From contig JANXUK010000127.1 of assembly GCA_025356275.1 (NCBI GenBank), forward strand, positions 1-36,213: a DNA stretch of 36,213 bases, given 5' to 3'. The notes beneath the pieces were generated by a model. That model saw only the letters and a list, made by a program, of their open reading frames with translations. It had not been told where the DNA came from and did not search any database. Of this stretch, positions 16,514 through 24,432 are shown in pieces; position 1 is the first letter of the stretch; the number at the start of each line of letters is the position of its first letter. The position numbers and the translations under genes were made by a program. Origin of the DNA: Sphingomonadales bacterium (GTDB lineage Bacteria; Pseudomonadota; Alphaproteobacteria; Sphingomonadales; Sphingomonadaceae).

Positions 16514-18564
16514 CCCGGCACCCGTTTGCCCAGATAATGGCTCAGCGGATTGGGCCCGGTGTATTGCGCATGGGCCGGGTTCATCGCCTCGTAAACCACC
16601 GCGTTTTCCAGCACATGCTGCACATAGCCGCGCGTCTCGGTCAGCGGGATGCGCTCGACCCAGTCCACCCAGCCGATCGAGCCAGTGCGCGGATCGCCAT
16701 TGGCGCGCAGCCATTTGGCGACATTGCCCGGCCCGGCATTGTACGCCGCCACCGCCAGCGGATAGGACCCGCCGAACACCGTCATCAGATGCGAGAAAAA
16801 CGCACCGCCCAGGTTCATGTTATACGCCGGATCCTCGGTCAGCGCGCCGCGCCGATAGCTGACGCCCAGCTTGCGCGCCCACTCCCCGGCGGTGCCCGGT
16901 TCCAGCTGCATCAGCCCCAGCGCCCCGGTATGGCTGACCGCATTTTGCGAGAACTGGCTCTCCTGTCGGGTGATCGCATGGACAAAGGTCCAGTCCGCCC
17001 CCGCCGGCACCGGGATCAGCGGAAACGACACTGCACGATACCCGGCGATGCCATTGTTCGCCGCCGCCTGCCCGACGATCACGCCCAAGTCCCGCCGGCC
17101 CAGATTGCGCGCCAGATCGGCGGTGAGGTTCACATCGGCATCGCTCTGCGCCTGGCTGGCGATCTCGCGGAAGAACAGGATCGTGGTATTCCAGTCGGCA
17201 TCGCGCGCTACCTCCCGCACCGCCTGCGCGATCGGGCGGGCCATGAAGGCGGCGCGCTGATCGGCGCTGGGCGCGGCATGCGCCGGGTCGGCCAAGCTGG
17301 GGATCGGCCGGCCGACATGCTCCAGCGCCAGCAACCCGTAATACTGATCGGGATAGGCGGCGGCGGCCTCATACAATCGCTCCGCCTCCCGCCCGGAGCC
17401 CAGCGCGCGTGCCGCCCAGTAGAACCCCTTGGCGCGCGTCTGCGGTGTCCGCGCGGCGGTGGCATAGCGATAGAACAGCGGCGCCGCCCGCGCCCCATCG
17501 CCCAGATCCCACAGCGCCGAGGTCGCCCCCAGCCACATCAGCGACGTGTAATCATCGCGCACGCCATACGAGGACTGGCTGATGTCGGCCCCCGGCGCAA
17601 AGCCGTCGCTGGCATGTTCGGCCAGCGCGGCGGCAGTGGCAGGGGCGGCATTGCGCGCCGCGCTGAGCATCAGCGAAGTCCACCGCCTCGCATCGAGCGC
17701 GGGATGCCTGAACCCGGCATGCCCGGTCAGCAGCGCAGCGGCGGCATCGCGGCGCCCCGAACGCTGCAATTGCCGCGCCCGGTCGAACACATAGCCGGAA
17801 TCGCTGGTCAACGCCGGGTTGGTTGCCACATCGACGGGAACGGCCACAGCCGCCAGCATCAGCGAGGGGTTCGCCGCCGCCGTAGCCTCGCGCATCGCCT
17901 CGGCATTATCGGACTGAACCGGCGAGACTGCATCCGAGCCCCCTCCGCCCAGCGCCATTCGCGCCTGCGCCGCCGCGCGCGCCGCCGGGCTGGCATAGGC
18001 CATCACCCGCGCCGCGCCCGCGCCATCACCGTCCCACAGCAGTGCGTCGAGCCGCGCATCGGCATCGGCCACGCCAAACCCGCTGCCCCACCGCGCCCAG
18101 ATCGCTGCCTCGCTGTCCGGCGCCAAACTCCCGCCGTGCCACGCCGCGCGCGCCACATCCGCCGCCTCGGGCCGGCCAAATGCGGTCAGCGCCATCGCGT
18201 ATCGCCCCCGCGCCACATTGCCCAGCGGCGGAAACCGGTCGAAAAATGCCACCAACCTGGCCGGGGACTGTACCGCCAGATCGGGCGAGCGTTCGGCGGC
18301 GCCGCGCAATTTATCCTGCTCGGGCAGGCCGGGATAAGCCAGCAGGAAGCCCGCGAAATCATCGAACACCGGCCTTGCCGCTCCGCTCTGCGCCTGCAAC
18401 GCCCGCCAGCGCGGGATCGCAGCCGCAATGGCTCCGGGCTGCCCAGCGATCAGCGCAGCGCGCGCCCGGTCCCACTCGGCACCGTCCTGACACTGCCCCG
18501 GCGCGGAGATGCAAACCATCGAGACCAAGGCGACCGAGGCGATCTTGCGCAACAGCGGCGACAT
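16510..18564 (-). CDS. Soluble lytic murein transglycosylase (Slt70-like)
   Basis: The enzyme cleaves the MurNAc-GlcNAc bond of peptidoglycan, leaving 1,6-anhydro ends, and works in the periplasm. From 18564 the protein has about 684 residues, with signal peptide SPLLRKIASVALVSMVCISAP. An alpha-superhelical region of some 500 residues follows, like the U-shaped domain of Slt70. The SLT domain is the last 156 residues: catalytic Glu535 in TRQESQF, then GALGLMQLEPGTA, AAYNAGPGNVAKW and PLTETRGYVQHVLEN. In-frame ATGs at 18576, 18579 and 18591 are alternative starts. TTAAGGC just before 18564 fits a ribosome site. It is divergent from dapA and coupled to greB downstream. Confidence 0.93.
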   Translation of the reverse strand: MSPLLRKIASVALVSMVCISAPGQCQDGAEWDRARAALIAGQPGAIAAAIPRWRALQAQSGAARPVFDDFAGFLLAYPGLPEQDKLRGAAERSPDLAVQSPARLVAFFDRFPPLGNVARGRYAMALTAFGRPEAADVARAAWHGGSLAPDSEAAIWARWGSGFGVADADARLDALLWDGDGAGAARVMAYASPAARAAAQARMALGGGGSDAVSPVQSDNAEAMREATAAANPSLMLAAVAVPVDVATNPALTSDSGYVFDRARQLQRSGRRDAAAALLTGHAGFRHPALDARRWTSLMLSAARNAAPATAAALAEHASDGFAPGADISQSSYGVRDDYTSLMWLGATSALWDLGDGARAAPLFYRYATAARTPQTRAKGFYWAARALGSGREAERLYEAAAAYPDQYYGLLALEHVGRPIPSLADPAHAAPSADQRAAFMARPIAQAVREVARDADWNTTILFFREIASQAQSDADVNLTADLARNLGRRDLGVIVGQAAANNGIAGYRAVSFPLIPVPAGADWTFVHAITRQESQFSQNAVSHTGALGLMQLEPGTAGEWARKLGVSYRRGALTEDPAYNMNLGGAFFSHLMTVFGGSYPLAVAAYNAGPGNVAKWLRANGDPRTGSIGWVDWVERIPLTETRGYVQHVLENAVVYEAMNPAHAQYTGPNPLSHYLGKRVPG

Positions 18565-18666
18565 CGGCCTTAACATCATCGGACTGGACATTTCGCGCGC
18601 GAACTCTCTAACAGACGGGATAATCACAAGACCCGCACACCGGCAAGCGAGCCGATTTTTTTCGTC

Positions 18667-18711
18667 GCGTAATTCAACGACAAAGGCGGGTCCCACTTTT
18701 TGTCATTACGC
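18667..18711. repeat. Bulged palindrome, copy 2, in the dapA leader
   Basis: GCGTAAT (18667-18673) pairs with ATTACGC (18705-18711), and GACAAA (18679-18684) with TTTGTC (18699-18704). TCAAC (18674-18678) is a 5-nt bulge on the 5' arm. The loop holds GGGTCCCAC, against GGTACCCAC at 7024-7032, and both copies continue CTTTTTG. Stem bases differ from copy 1 yet stay paired. It lies 30 nt before the dapA ATG, in the gap between divergent slt and dapA. Confidence 0.75.
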
Positions 18712-18741
18712 TCCAATGCCGTATCAACAGAGGAAGTGTCC

Positions 18742-19629
18742 ATGTTTTCCGGCTCCATTCCCGCACTGGTCACCCCGTTTCGCGGCGGAACATTCGACGA
18801 ACCCGCGTTTCGCCGGTTGGTCGACTGGCAAATCGAGGCGGGGTCCTCGGGGCTGGTCCCCTGCGGCACCACCGGCGAGAATTCCACCCTCTCCAACGCC
18901 GAGCACCACCGCGTTATCGAGGTTTGCGTCGAACAGGCGGCGGGGCGCGTGCCCATTATCGCCGGCTGCGGCAGCAATGACACCAAGAATGCGCTGCTCC
19001 ACATGAACTTTTCCTTAAAGAGCGGCGCGGCGGCGGCGCTACTGGTCGCGCCCTATTACAACCGGCCGAGCCAGGCGGGGCTGCTCGCGCATTTCTCCTA
19101 TCTGGCCGAGCATATCGACCTGCCGATGGTGCTGTATAACGTGCCCGCCCGCACCGTGACCGACATCAAGCCCGAGACGGTGATCGAACTGACAAGGCGC
19201 TTCCCGGGGCGTTTTGTCGGCATCAAGGACGCCAGCGGCGACCTCTCGCGCGTCACCGATCACCGGATGGGCATCGCCGGACCGTTCGTGCAGCTCTCGG
19301 GCGATGACGAGCTGGCGCTGCCGTTCAACGCGGCGGGCGGGGTGGGGTGCATCTCGGTCACCGCCAATGTCGCCCCGGCGCTGTGTGCCGAATTTCAGGC
19401 GGCCTGCGCGGCGGGCGATCTGGTGCGGGCACGCGAACTGAATGACCGCCTCTATCCGCTGCATTACGCGATGTTCGAGGATGCCTCGCCCGGCCCGGTG
19501 AAATACGCGATGTCGCGGGTGCTGGACTGGATCACCGAGGAGCTGCGCCTGCCGATGGTGGAATGCAGCGCCGAGGCGCGCAGCGCGGTCGATGCCGCGT
19601 TGATCCATGCCGGGATCACCAGGGCATGA
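18742..19629 (+). CDS. dapA: 4-hydroxy-tetrahydrodipicolinate synthase
   Basis: DapA condenses pyruvate with aspartate semialdehyde, the first step specific to lysine and diaminopimelate synthesis. The 295-residue TIM-barrel lyase has LVTPF, CGTTGENSTL (41-50, pyruvate binding), LYNVPART (Tyr132, with Arg near 137) and FVGIKDASGD with the Schiff-base Lys162. All the active-site residues of true DapA are present, so a related NanA or KDG aldolase is unlikely. AGAGGAAG 5-12 nt before the ATG at 18742 is a strong ribosome site and settles the start against an upstream in-frame start inside the repeat. Its last bases overlap the next gene (ATGA). SmpB, a common neighbour of dapA in alphaproteobacteria, is absent here. 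Confidence 0.95.
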   Translation: MFSGSIPALVTPFRGGTFDEPAFRRLVDWQIEAGSSGLVPCGTTGENSTLSNAEHHRVIEVCVEQAAGRVPIIAGCGSNDTKNALLHMNFSLKSGAAAALLVAPYYNRPSQAGLLAHFSYLAEHIDLPMVLYNVPARTVTDIKPETVIELTRRFPGRFVGIKDASGDLSRVTDHRMGIAGPFVQLSGDDELALPFNAAGGVGCISVTANVAPALCAEFQAACAAGDLVRARELNDRLYPLHYAMFEDASPGPVKYAMSRVLDWITEELRLPMVECSAEARSAVDAALIHAGITRA

Positions 19630-20093
19630 CCATCGACCGCGCGCAGGCCGCCGCCGCCATGGCCGAGGCGCGCGCCAATGCCTCGCCTTTGTGTGTCAAG
19701 GTGTTCGCCTATATCGACTTGATCGAACACACCGTCAAAGTCGCCAAACAGCCCGGTTTCGACGACAGCAGCTGGGCACCCCTCGAAGAAATCATCGACA
19801 AGCACACGTTCAAGCGGGTCGGCAATTTCCGCGAGGAGATGGACTGGGCCACCTACCGCGCGATGCTCAGCCAATGGGCCGGCACCACCACCTTCTGGAA
19901 GAATTTTCGCGGAATTACCGAGGCGGGTGGGCGCGTGTTCCTCGAACTGGAGGAGCACAACACGCCCGAGGGCGGCGTGGAAAGCGTGGTCAATTCACTG
20001 TCGCTGTATGAATTCGATGCAGCGGGCAAGATCTGCCACCTCGACATCTATCTGCAATACCTGCCGCCCGGCATGGAGCCTTACTGGAACTGA
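19626..20093 (+). CDS. NTF2-like (SnoaL-type) protein of unknown function
   Basis: This 155-residue cytosolic protein has no signal peptide. It has the pattern of an NTF2-like cone: an N-terminal helix (MTIDRAQAAAAMAEARANAS), then helical LCVKVFAYIDLIEH, and alternating strands at the end, RVFLELEEHN...SVVNSLSLYEFDAAGKICHLDIYLQYL. The fold occurs in steroid isomerases, dehydratases and ligand-binding proteins, and substrate cannot be inferred. The ATG overlaps the dapA stop by 4 nt, implying coupled translation, and a TauD-type dioxygenase follows 97 nt later. No catalytic motif I recognise is visible, and the fold call itself is tentative. Confidence 0.75.
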   Translation: MTIDRAQAAAAMAEARANASPLCVKVFAYIDLIEHTVKVAKQPGFDDSSWAPLEEIIDKHTFKRVGNFREEMDWATYRAMLSQWAGTTTFWKNFRGITEAGGRVFLELEEHNTPEGGVESVVNSLSLYEFDAAGKICHLDIYLQYLPPGMEPYWN

Positions 20094-20190
20094 GCGAAGC
20101 ATCGCGCCGGCATTTGGCTGGGCAGGATTGCCTGTTTCGACCGATCCGCATTCGCGGTAAGGCAAAGCGATACCCGCCGGGAGCACCGCG

Positions 20191-21027
20191 ATGAACCTGA
20201 TGACCAAGACTCTCCTCAAGGTAGAGGAAATCCGCCCCCGTATTGCCAGCCGCGTGCTCAACACCAAGGCGGAACTGCTGGATGGCAGCCTCGGCACCCC
20301 GATCCGCGAACTGCTGGAGGAACGCGGCGTGCTGGTGTTCCCCAAGGTCCATTTCACCGATGATGAGCAGATCGCTTTCACCCGCACGTTGGGCGCCTAC
20401 ACTTCGGAAAACGCCGACGGCAAACCGTCCAAGATCACGCTGAACGCAAAGGAAAACCCGGCCAGCGCCGAATACCTGAAGGGTTCGCTCTACTGGCATA
20501 TCGACGGCACGATGAACGGCGTGCCGATCCTCGCCTCGCTGCTGTCGTGCCGCGTGCTGGCAAGCTGGGGCGGCAACACCGGGTTTTGCAGCACCTATGC
20601 CGCGTGGGAGGACCTGCCCGATGACCGCAAGGCCGAGCTGGAAAGCCTGCGCGCCATCCACGCCGTCTGGCCGACGCTGATGTATTACGATCCCGAGCCC
20701 AGCCTCGCGATGCTCACGGGCATGCAATCGGTCGGGGAGAACGAGCTGCCCTTGGTATGGAAGCACGCGTCGGGGCGCAAATCGCTGGTGATCGGCTGCA
20801 CGACTCAGCGCGTGCTCGGCGTCAGCGATATGAAAAGCGCCGAGATCATCCACGGCCTGCGCGAATGGGCGACCAGCGAGCAGTTTTCCTACAGCCACGA
20901 ATGGAACGTCGGCGATCTGGTAATGTGGGACAACACCGGCACCATGCACCGCGCCGAAGCCTATGACCACAGCTGCGGCCGGATGATGCACCGCACCAAG
21001 CTGGAGGGGCTGGAGCCGTTCGAGTGA
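20191..21027 (+). CDS. TauD/TfdA-family Fe(II)/2-oxoglutarate dioxygenase
   Basis: This 278-residue member of the TauD family uses oxygen and 2-oxoglutarate to hydroxylate a substrate. The iron triad is H103 and D105 in YWHIDGT and H253 in DNTGTMHRAEAYD. The 2-oxoglutarate-binding Arg is R268 in HRTKLEG. All are present, so it should be active. The substrate is not evident: TauD relatives act on taurine, aryloxyalkanoates, sulfates and others, and no sulfonate transporter or desulfurisation gene lies nearby. A ribosome site (GGGAG) precedes the ATG. It ends 3 nt from the convergent LpoA-like gene. Confidence 0.9.
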   Translation: MNLMTKTLLKVEEIRPRIASRVLNTKAELLDGSLGTPIRELLEERGVLVFPKVHFTDDEQIAFTRTLGAYTSENADGKPSKITLNAKENPASAEYLKGSLYWHIDGTMNGVPILASLLSCRVLASWGGNTGFCSTYAAWEDLPDDRKAELESLRAIHAVWPTLMYYDPEPSLAMLTGMQSVGENELPLVWKHASGRKSLVIGCTTQRVLGVSDMKSAEIIHGLREWATSEQFSYSHEWNVGDLVMWDNTGTMHRAEAYDHSCGRMMHRTKLEGLEPFE

Positions 21028-21030
21028 GGT

Positions 21031-22224
21031 TTAGTCCCCGAACTTCCCCGCCGCCGCGCTAACCACGCCGACCCCGCCGGCGCGAACCTCGCGCACCTCC
21101 AGCTTGCGCTCGATCACCTCGTCGGCGGCAAAGCGGAACGCGCCATCGACGCCCAAAAATCCGCCGCGATCATAGAGCCGCGCGGTCGGGAAGCTGGTAT
21201 TGCCCTGCCAGTCATGCGCGATCCGCAGTGTCAGCAGCACGCTGTCATAGCCCAGCGTGGCGATGCGGAACGGCGCCGCCCCGAACCGCGCTTTGTAACT
21301 GTCCGCGAAATGGTGAAACCGCGTATCGCTCGCCGCCGCGAAATAGGCCCCTGCCAGTGACGGCGTGCGCGTCACCACCGCTTCGCCGCTCCACAATTCG
21401 GTGCCCAGAATGCGCGGGCCCGACCCGTCGGCTTTGCTAAGCAAAGGCGCCGCAATCGCCGCCACCCGCGCCGAATCCGCGATCAGCACCGCGTCGAAGC
21501 CGCCATGCCCCTTCAGCCGCCGCACCGCTGCCGGCATCGCTGCTCCGGCGCGGTCATAGCTTTCCATGCCGACCATCACCCCGCCGCTGGCACGCACCGC
21601 AGCCAGCATCGCGGTGCTTGCGCGCTCGCCGTAGGTCCCCACAGGAATTAGCGCGGCAAACCGCTGCGCGCCCTTCTCGCGGGCATATTGCACCACCCGG
21701 CCGATCGACTGGCCGGGGATCTTGCCCATCACGAACACATCCTGACCAGCCACCGCGACATTGTTCGAATAGGAAATCACCGGCACATGCGCCGCCCGCG
21801 CGGTCTGCGCCACGGCCAGCGCATCCTCGCCCAGCAAAGGCCCCAGGATCAGCCGATTGCCATCGGCGACGGCGCGCGCCGCCGCATTGGGCGCGCCGGC
21901 GGAGGTGTCATAGGTGGTGATCCGCAGGTTATCGGCGTTATTGTCCAGCAGCGCCATCGTCGCGGCATTGGCGATCGCCTGACCCGCGCCGGCATTGCTC
22001 CCCTGCAACGGCACCAGCAGCGCCACCCGGTGCCGCCCGCCATCGGTGGGCAGCGCGGCGGTCGGCTGGGCGACCGGCGCCGGCACCTCTGCCGCCGGCC
22101 GGGTCGGGATCACCTGACAGCCAGCCAGCAGCCCGGCCGTCAGCAGCGCTGCCCCGGTCAGGCCGGCAACCCGGCGCCCCTGAGTGGCTCGCCCAGAATG
22201 CGCGCCCCGCATAAATTCGAACAT
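21031..22224 (-). CDS. Penicillin-binding protein activator, LpoA-like lipoprotein
   Basis: This 397-residue outer-membrane lipoprotein has lipobox LLAGC (Cys36) and a Pro/Ala-rich linker. The rest is a periplasmic-binding-protein type I fold (HRVALLVPLQGSNAGAGQAI..., RLILGPLLGEDALAVAQ, VPVISYSNNVAVAG, FAALIPVGTYGERA). This is the layout of LpoA C-terminal domains and of the LivJ-like protein encoded beside rsmI and yraN in many proteobacteria. The role, activating PBP1-type peptidoglycan synthases, is inferred from that family. It lacks the N-terminal TPR domain of E. coli LpoA. ATGs at 22224 and 22212 both fit. The start is only 27 nt from that of divergent rsmI. Confidence 0.88.
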   Translation of the reverse strand: MFEFMRGAHSGRATQGRRVAGLTGAALLTAGLLAGCQVIPTRPAAEVPAPVAQPTAALPTDGGRHRVALLVPLQGSNAGAGQAIANAATMALLDNNADNLRITTYDTSAGAPNAAARAVADGNRLILGPLLGEDALAVAQTARAAHVPVISYSNNVAVAGQDVFVMGKIPGQSIGRVVQYAREKGAQRFAALIPVGTYGERASTAMLAAVRASGGVMVGMESYDRAGAAMPAAVRRLKGHGGFDAVLIADSARVAAIAAPLLSKADGSGPRILGTELWSGEAVVTRTPSLAGAYFAAASDTRFHHFADSYKARFGAAPFRIATLGYDSVLLTLRIAHDWQGNTSFPTARLYDRGGFLGVDGAFRFAADEVIERKLEVREVRAGGVGVVSAAAGKFGD

Positions 22225-22251
22225 CGCTTGCCGCTCCCGCGAGGCTGGTCC

Positions 22252-23094
22252 ATGCGAAAAGCGATGGAAACGCCCTTGAGTCCCGGTCTGTACATTGTCG
22301 CCACGCCGATTGGCAATCTCGGTGACATCACATTGCGGGCGATTGCGACTCTGCGCGGGGTCAGCGCGGTGGCCTGTGAGGATACGCGGGTGACGGGGCG
22401 GCTGATGCATCATCTCGGCCTGCGCCAGCCGCTGATCCGCTACGACGATCATGCCGATGCCGCGACGCGCGAGGCACTGCTGGAGCGAATCGCGGTGGAG
22501 CCGGTGGCGCTGGTCTCGGACGCCGGGACACCGCTGATTTCGGACCCCGGTTATCGGCTGGTCCGGGCGGCGCGGGAACGCGGTCTGCCGGTAACCAGCC
22601 TGCCGGGCGCGTCGGCGGCGATCATGGCGCTGACGCTGGCGGGGCTGCCGTCGGACCGTTTCCTGTTCGGCGGATTTCTCCCCGGCAAGACTCAGGCGCG
22701 CGCCGAAATACTCAACGAACTCGGCGCCGTGCCCGCAACGCTGGTGTTTTACGACACCGCGCCGCGCCTGCTGGCCAGCCTTGCCGCGATCGCCCAGACC
22801 CTGCCCGGTCGCGAGGTGGCGGTGGCGCGCGAACTGACCAAGCTGTTCGAGGAATGCCGTAGCGGCACGCCCGAGGCTCTCACCGAACATTACACCGCGC
22901 ATGCCCCCCGTGGCGAGATCGTCCTCCTGATCGCCCCGCCTGGCGCCGCCCCGCCGCCCAGCATGGCTGAGGCCGAGGCGCTGCTCCGCGCCGAACTGGC
23001 CCATGCCAAGCCCAGCCAGGCCGCCGGCACCGTCGCCAAGGCTACCGGGCTGGATCGCAAGGCGCTGTATGCCTTGGCGATGGCCCTCAAGTGA
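22252..23094 (+). CDS. rsmI: 16S rRNA (cytidine1402-2'-O)-methyltransferase
   Basis: RsmI adds the 2'-O-methyl of C1402 in the 30S P site, using SAM in a tetrapyrrole-methylase fold. The protein has 280 residues. It shows GLYIVATPIGNLGDITLRA, ACEDTRVTGRL, VALVSDAGTPLISDPGY, VTSLPGASAAI and FGGFLP, the family motifs. The start at 22252 (MRKAMETPLSP) has GAGG 7 nt upstream; 22264 is the other option. The stop overlaps yraN. rsmI-yraN-gshB next to an LpoA-like gene is the usual alphaproteobacterial order. Confidence 0.96.
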   Translation: MRKAMETPLSPGLYIVATPIGNLGDITLRAIATLRGVSAVACEDTRVTGRLMHHLGLRQPLIRYDDHADAATREALLERIAVEPVALVSDAGTPLISDPGYRLVRAARERGLPVTSLPGASAAIMALTLAGLPSDRFLFGGFLPGKTQARAEILNELGAVPATLVFYDTAPRLLASLAAIAQTLPGREVAVARELTKLFEECRSGTPEALTEHYTAHAPRGEIVLLIAPPGAAPPPSMAEAEALLRAELAHAKPSQAAGTVAKATGLDRKALYALAMALK

Positions 23095-23465
23095 GTGACT
23101 GGCAAAGGCAGGCCAAGCGCATCGTCGCCGACGCCAAAGGCCGGCGCGGCGAGGACGAAGCCGCTGCCTACCTGCGCGCCGAGGGCTGGGAGATACTAGC
23201 TCGGCGCGTCAAAACCAAGCGCGGCGAGGTCGATCTGGTCGCACGCCGCCCCGGCCTCACCGCCTTTGTCGAGGTCAAGTGGCGCGCGCGCTCCGCCGAT
23301 CTCGACCTTGCGATAGACGCGCGCCGCCTCGCCCGCGTTGCCGCCGCCGCCGAAATCCTGATCCCGCGCTTCGTTCCGGCGAGCGAGGATATGCGGATCG
23401 ACGTCTTGCTGCTTGCGCCGGGCGTCCGCCCGCGCCACATCGCCAACGCCTGGATGCCATTATGA
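23091..23465 (+). CDS. yraN: YraN family protein (UPF0102), predicted nuclease fold
   Basis: This 124-residue protein of the PD-(D/E)XK nuclease-like fold has no established function. The motif GRRGEDEAAAYL is followed by RGEVDLVA (Glu46, Asp48) and FVEVK (Glu61, Lys63), matching the putative active site E-x-D and E-x-K. The start is a GTG at 23091 that overlaps the rsmI stop (GTGA, 4 nt), so the pair is coupled, and gshB follows after 10 nt. The C-terminus, RHIANAWMPL, is normal for the family. Confidence 0.93.
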   Translation: MSDWQRQAKRIVADAKGRRGEDEAAAYLRAEGWEILARRVKTKRGEVDLVARRPGLTAFVEVKWRARSADLDLAIDARRLARVAAAAEILIPRFVPASEDMRIDVLLLAPGVRPRHIANAWMPL

Positions 23466-23475
23466 GGAATATACG

Positions 23476-24432
23476 ATGCCGCTGCGCGTAGCTGTCCAGA
23501 TGGACCCGCTGGCCACGATCAATATCATCGGCGATTCGTCCTTTGCGCTGATGCTGGCGGCGCAGGCGCGGGGGCATGCGCTATGGCATTACGATGTCGG
23601 CACGCTGACCTGGGACGAGGGCCGCGTCACCGCCTATGCCGGCCCGGTCACCGTCCAGCGCGTGGCGGGCGATCATTTCACGGTGGGGGAACATACGCGT
23701 ATCGACCTTGCCGCCGACATCGACGTGGTGCTGATGCGGCAGGACCCGCCGTTCGACCTCGGCTATATCACCGGCGCGCATCTGCTCGAAAAGCTGAAGG
23801 GCCGCACGCTGGTCGTCAACGACCCGGGCTCGGTGCGCGACGCGCCCGAGAAGGTGTTTGTGCTCGATTTTGCGCATTTCATGCCGCCCACGCTGGTGAC
23901 CCGGCGGATCGAGGATGTGCGCGAGTTTCACCTGCGCCACCCCGGCGATCTGGTGATCAAACCGCTGCACGGCAATGGCGGCAAGGCGGTGTTCCGGGTC
24001 CCCGCCGATGGCAGCAATCTGGGAGCGCTGACCGAGCTGTTCGGGCAGGTGTGGCGGGAGCCGTTCATGGTCCAGCCATTCCTTCCCGACGTGGCGATGG
24101 GCGACAAGCGGATCGTGCTGGTCGATGGCGAGGTTGCCGGCGCGATCAACCGCAAGCCCGGCGCCGGCGAATTCCGCTCCAACCTCGCGGTCGGCGGCCA
24201 TGCCGAGGCTTGCGCCCTGACCCCGCGCGAGGTGGAAATTTGCGAAGCGCTCGCCCCGGCGTTGCGCGCGCGGGGCCTCGTGTTTGTCGGAATCGACGTG
24301 ATCGGCGGCCACTGGCTGACCGAGATCAACGTCACCTCGCCCACCGGCATCGTGGCGATAGACCGCTTCAACGGCACCGACACCGGCGCGCTAATCTGGC
24401 AGGCGATAGAGCGCCGCCACGCCGCGATGTGA
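23476..24432 (+). CDS. gshB: Glutathione synthetase
   Basis: GshB ligates gamma-glutamylcysteine and glycine with ATP to make glutathione. The 318-residue ATP-grasp enzyme begins MPLRVAVQMDPLATINIIGDSSF and has VVNDPGSVRDAPEKVF and DLVIKPLHGNGGKAVFRV (ATP lid). MVQPFLPDV and the C-terminal EINVTSPTGIVAIDRFNG complete the family pattern. The ATG at 23476 has GAGGAA about 8 nt upstream. Its stop overlaps the GTG start of the acyltransferase gene. Nothing looks degraded. Confidence 0.97.
   Translation: MPLRVAVQMDPLATINIIGDSSFALMLAAQARGHALWHYDVGTLTWDEGRVTAYAGPVTVQRVAGDHFTVGEHTRIDLAADIDVVLMRQDPPFDLGYITGAHLLEKLKGRTLVVNDPGSVRDAPEKVFVLDFAHFMPPTLVTRRIEDVREFHLRHPGDLVIKPLHGNGGKAVFRVPADGSNLGALTELFGQVWREPFMVQPFLPDVAMGDKRIVLVDGEVAGAINRKPGAGEFRSNLAVGGHAEACALTPREVEICEALAPALRARGLVFVGIDVIGGHWLTEINVTSPTGIVAIDRFNGTDTGALIWQAIERRHAAM

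Noticed and set aside
16537..18573. A 678-codon plus-strand open frame
   Set aside because: Antisense to the lytic transglycosylase gene, which has its full catalytic motif set.
22225..23004. A 5' extension of the LpoA-like frame reaching into rsmI
   Set aside because: The extension is antisense to rsmI and lacks a signal peptide. The lipobox is placed correctly only with the start near 22224 or 22212.
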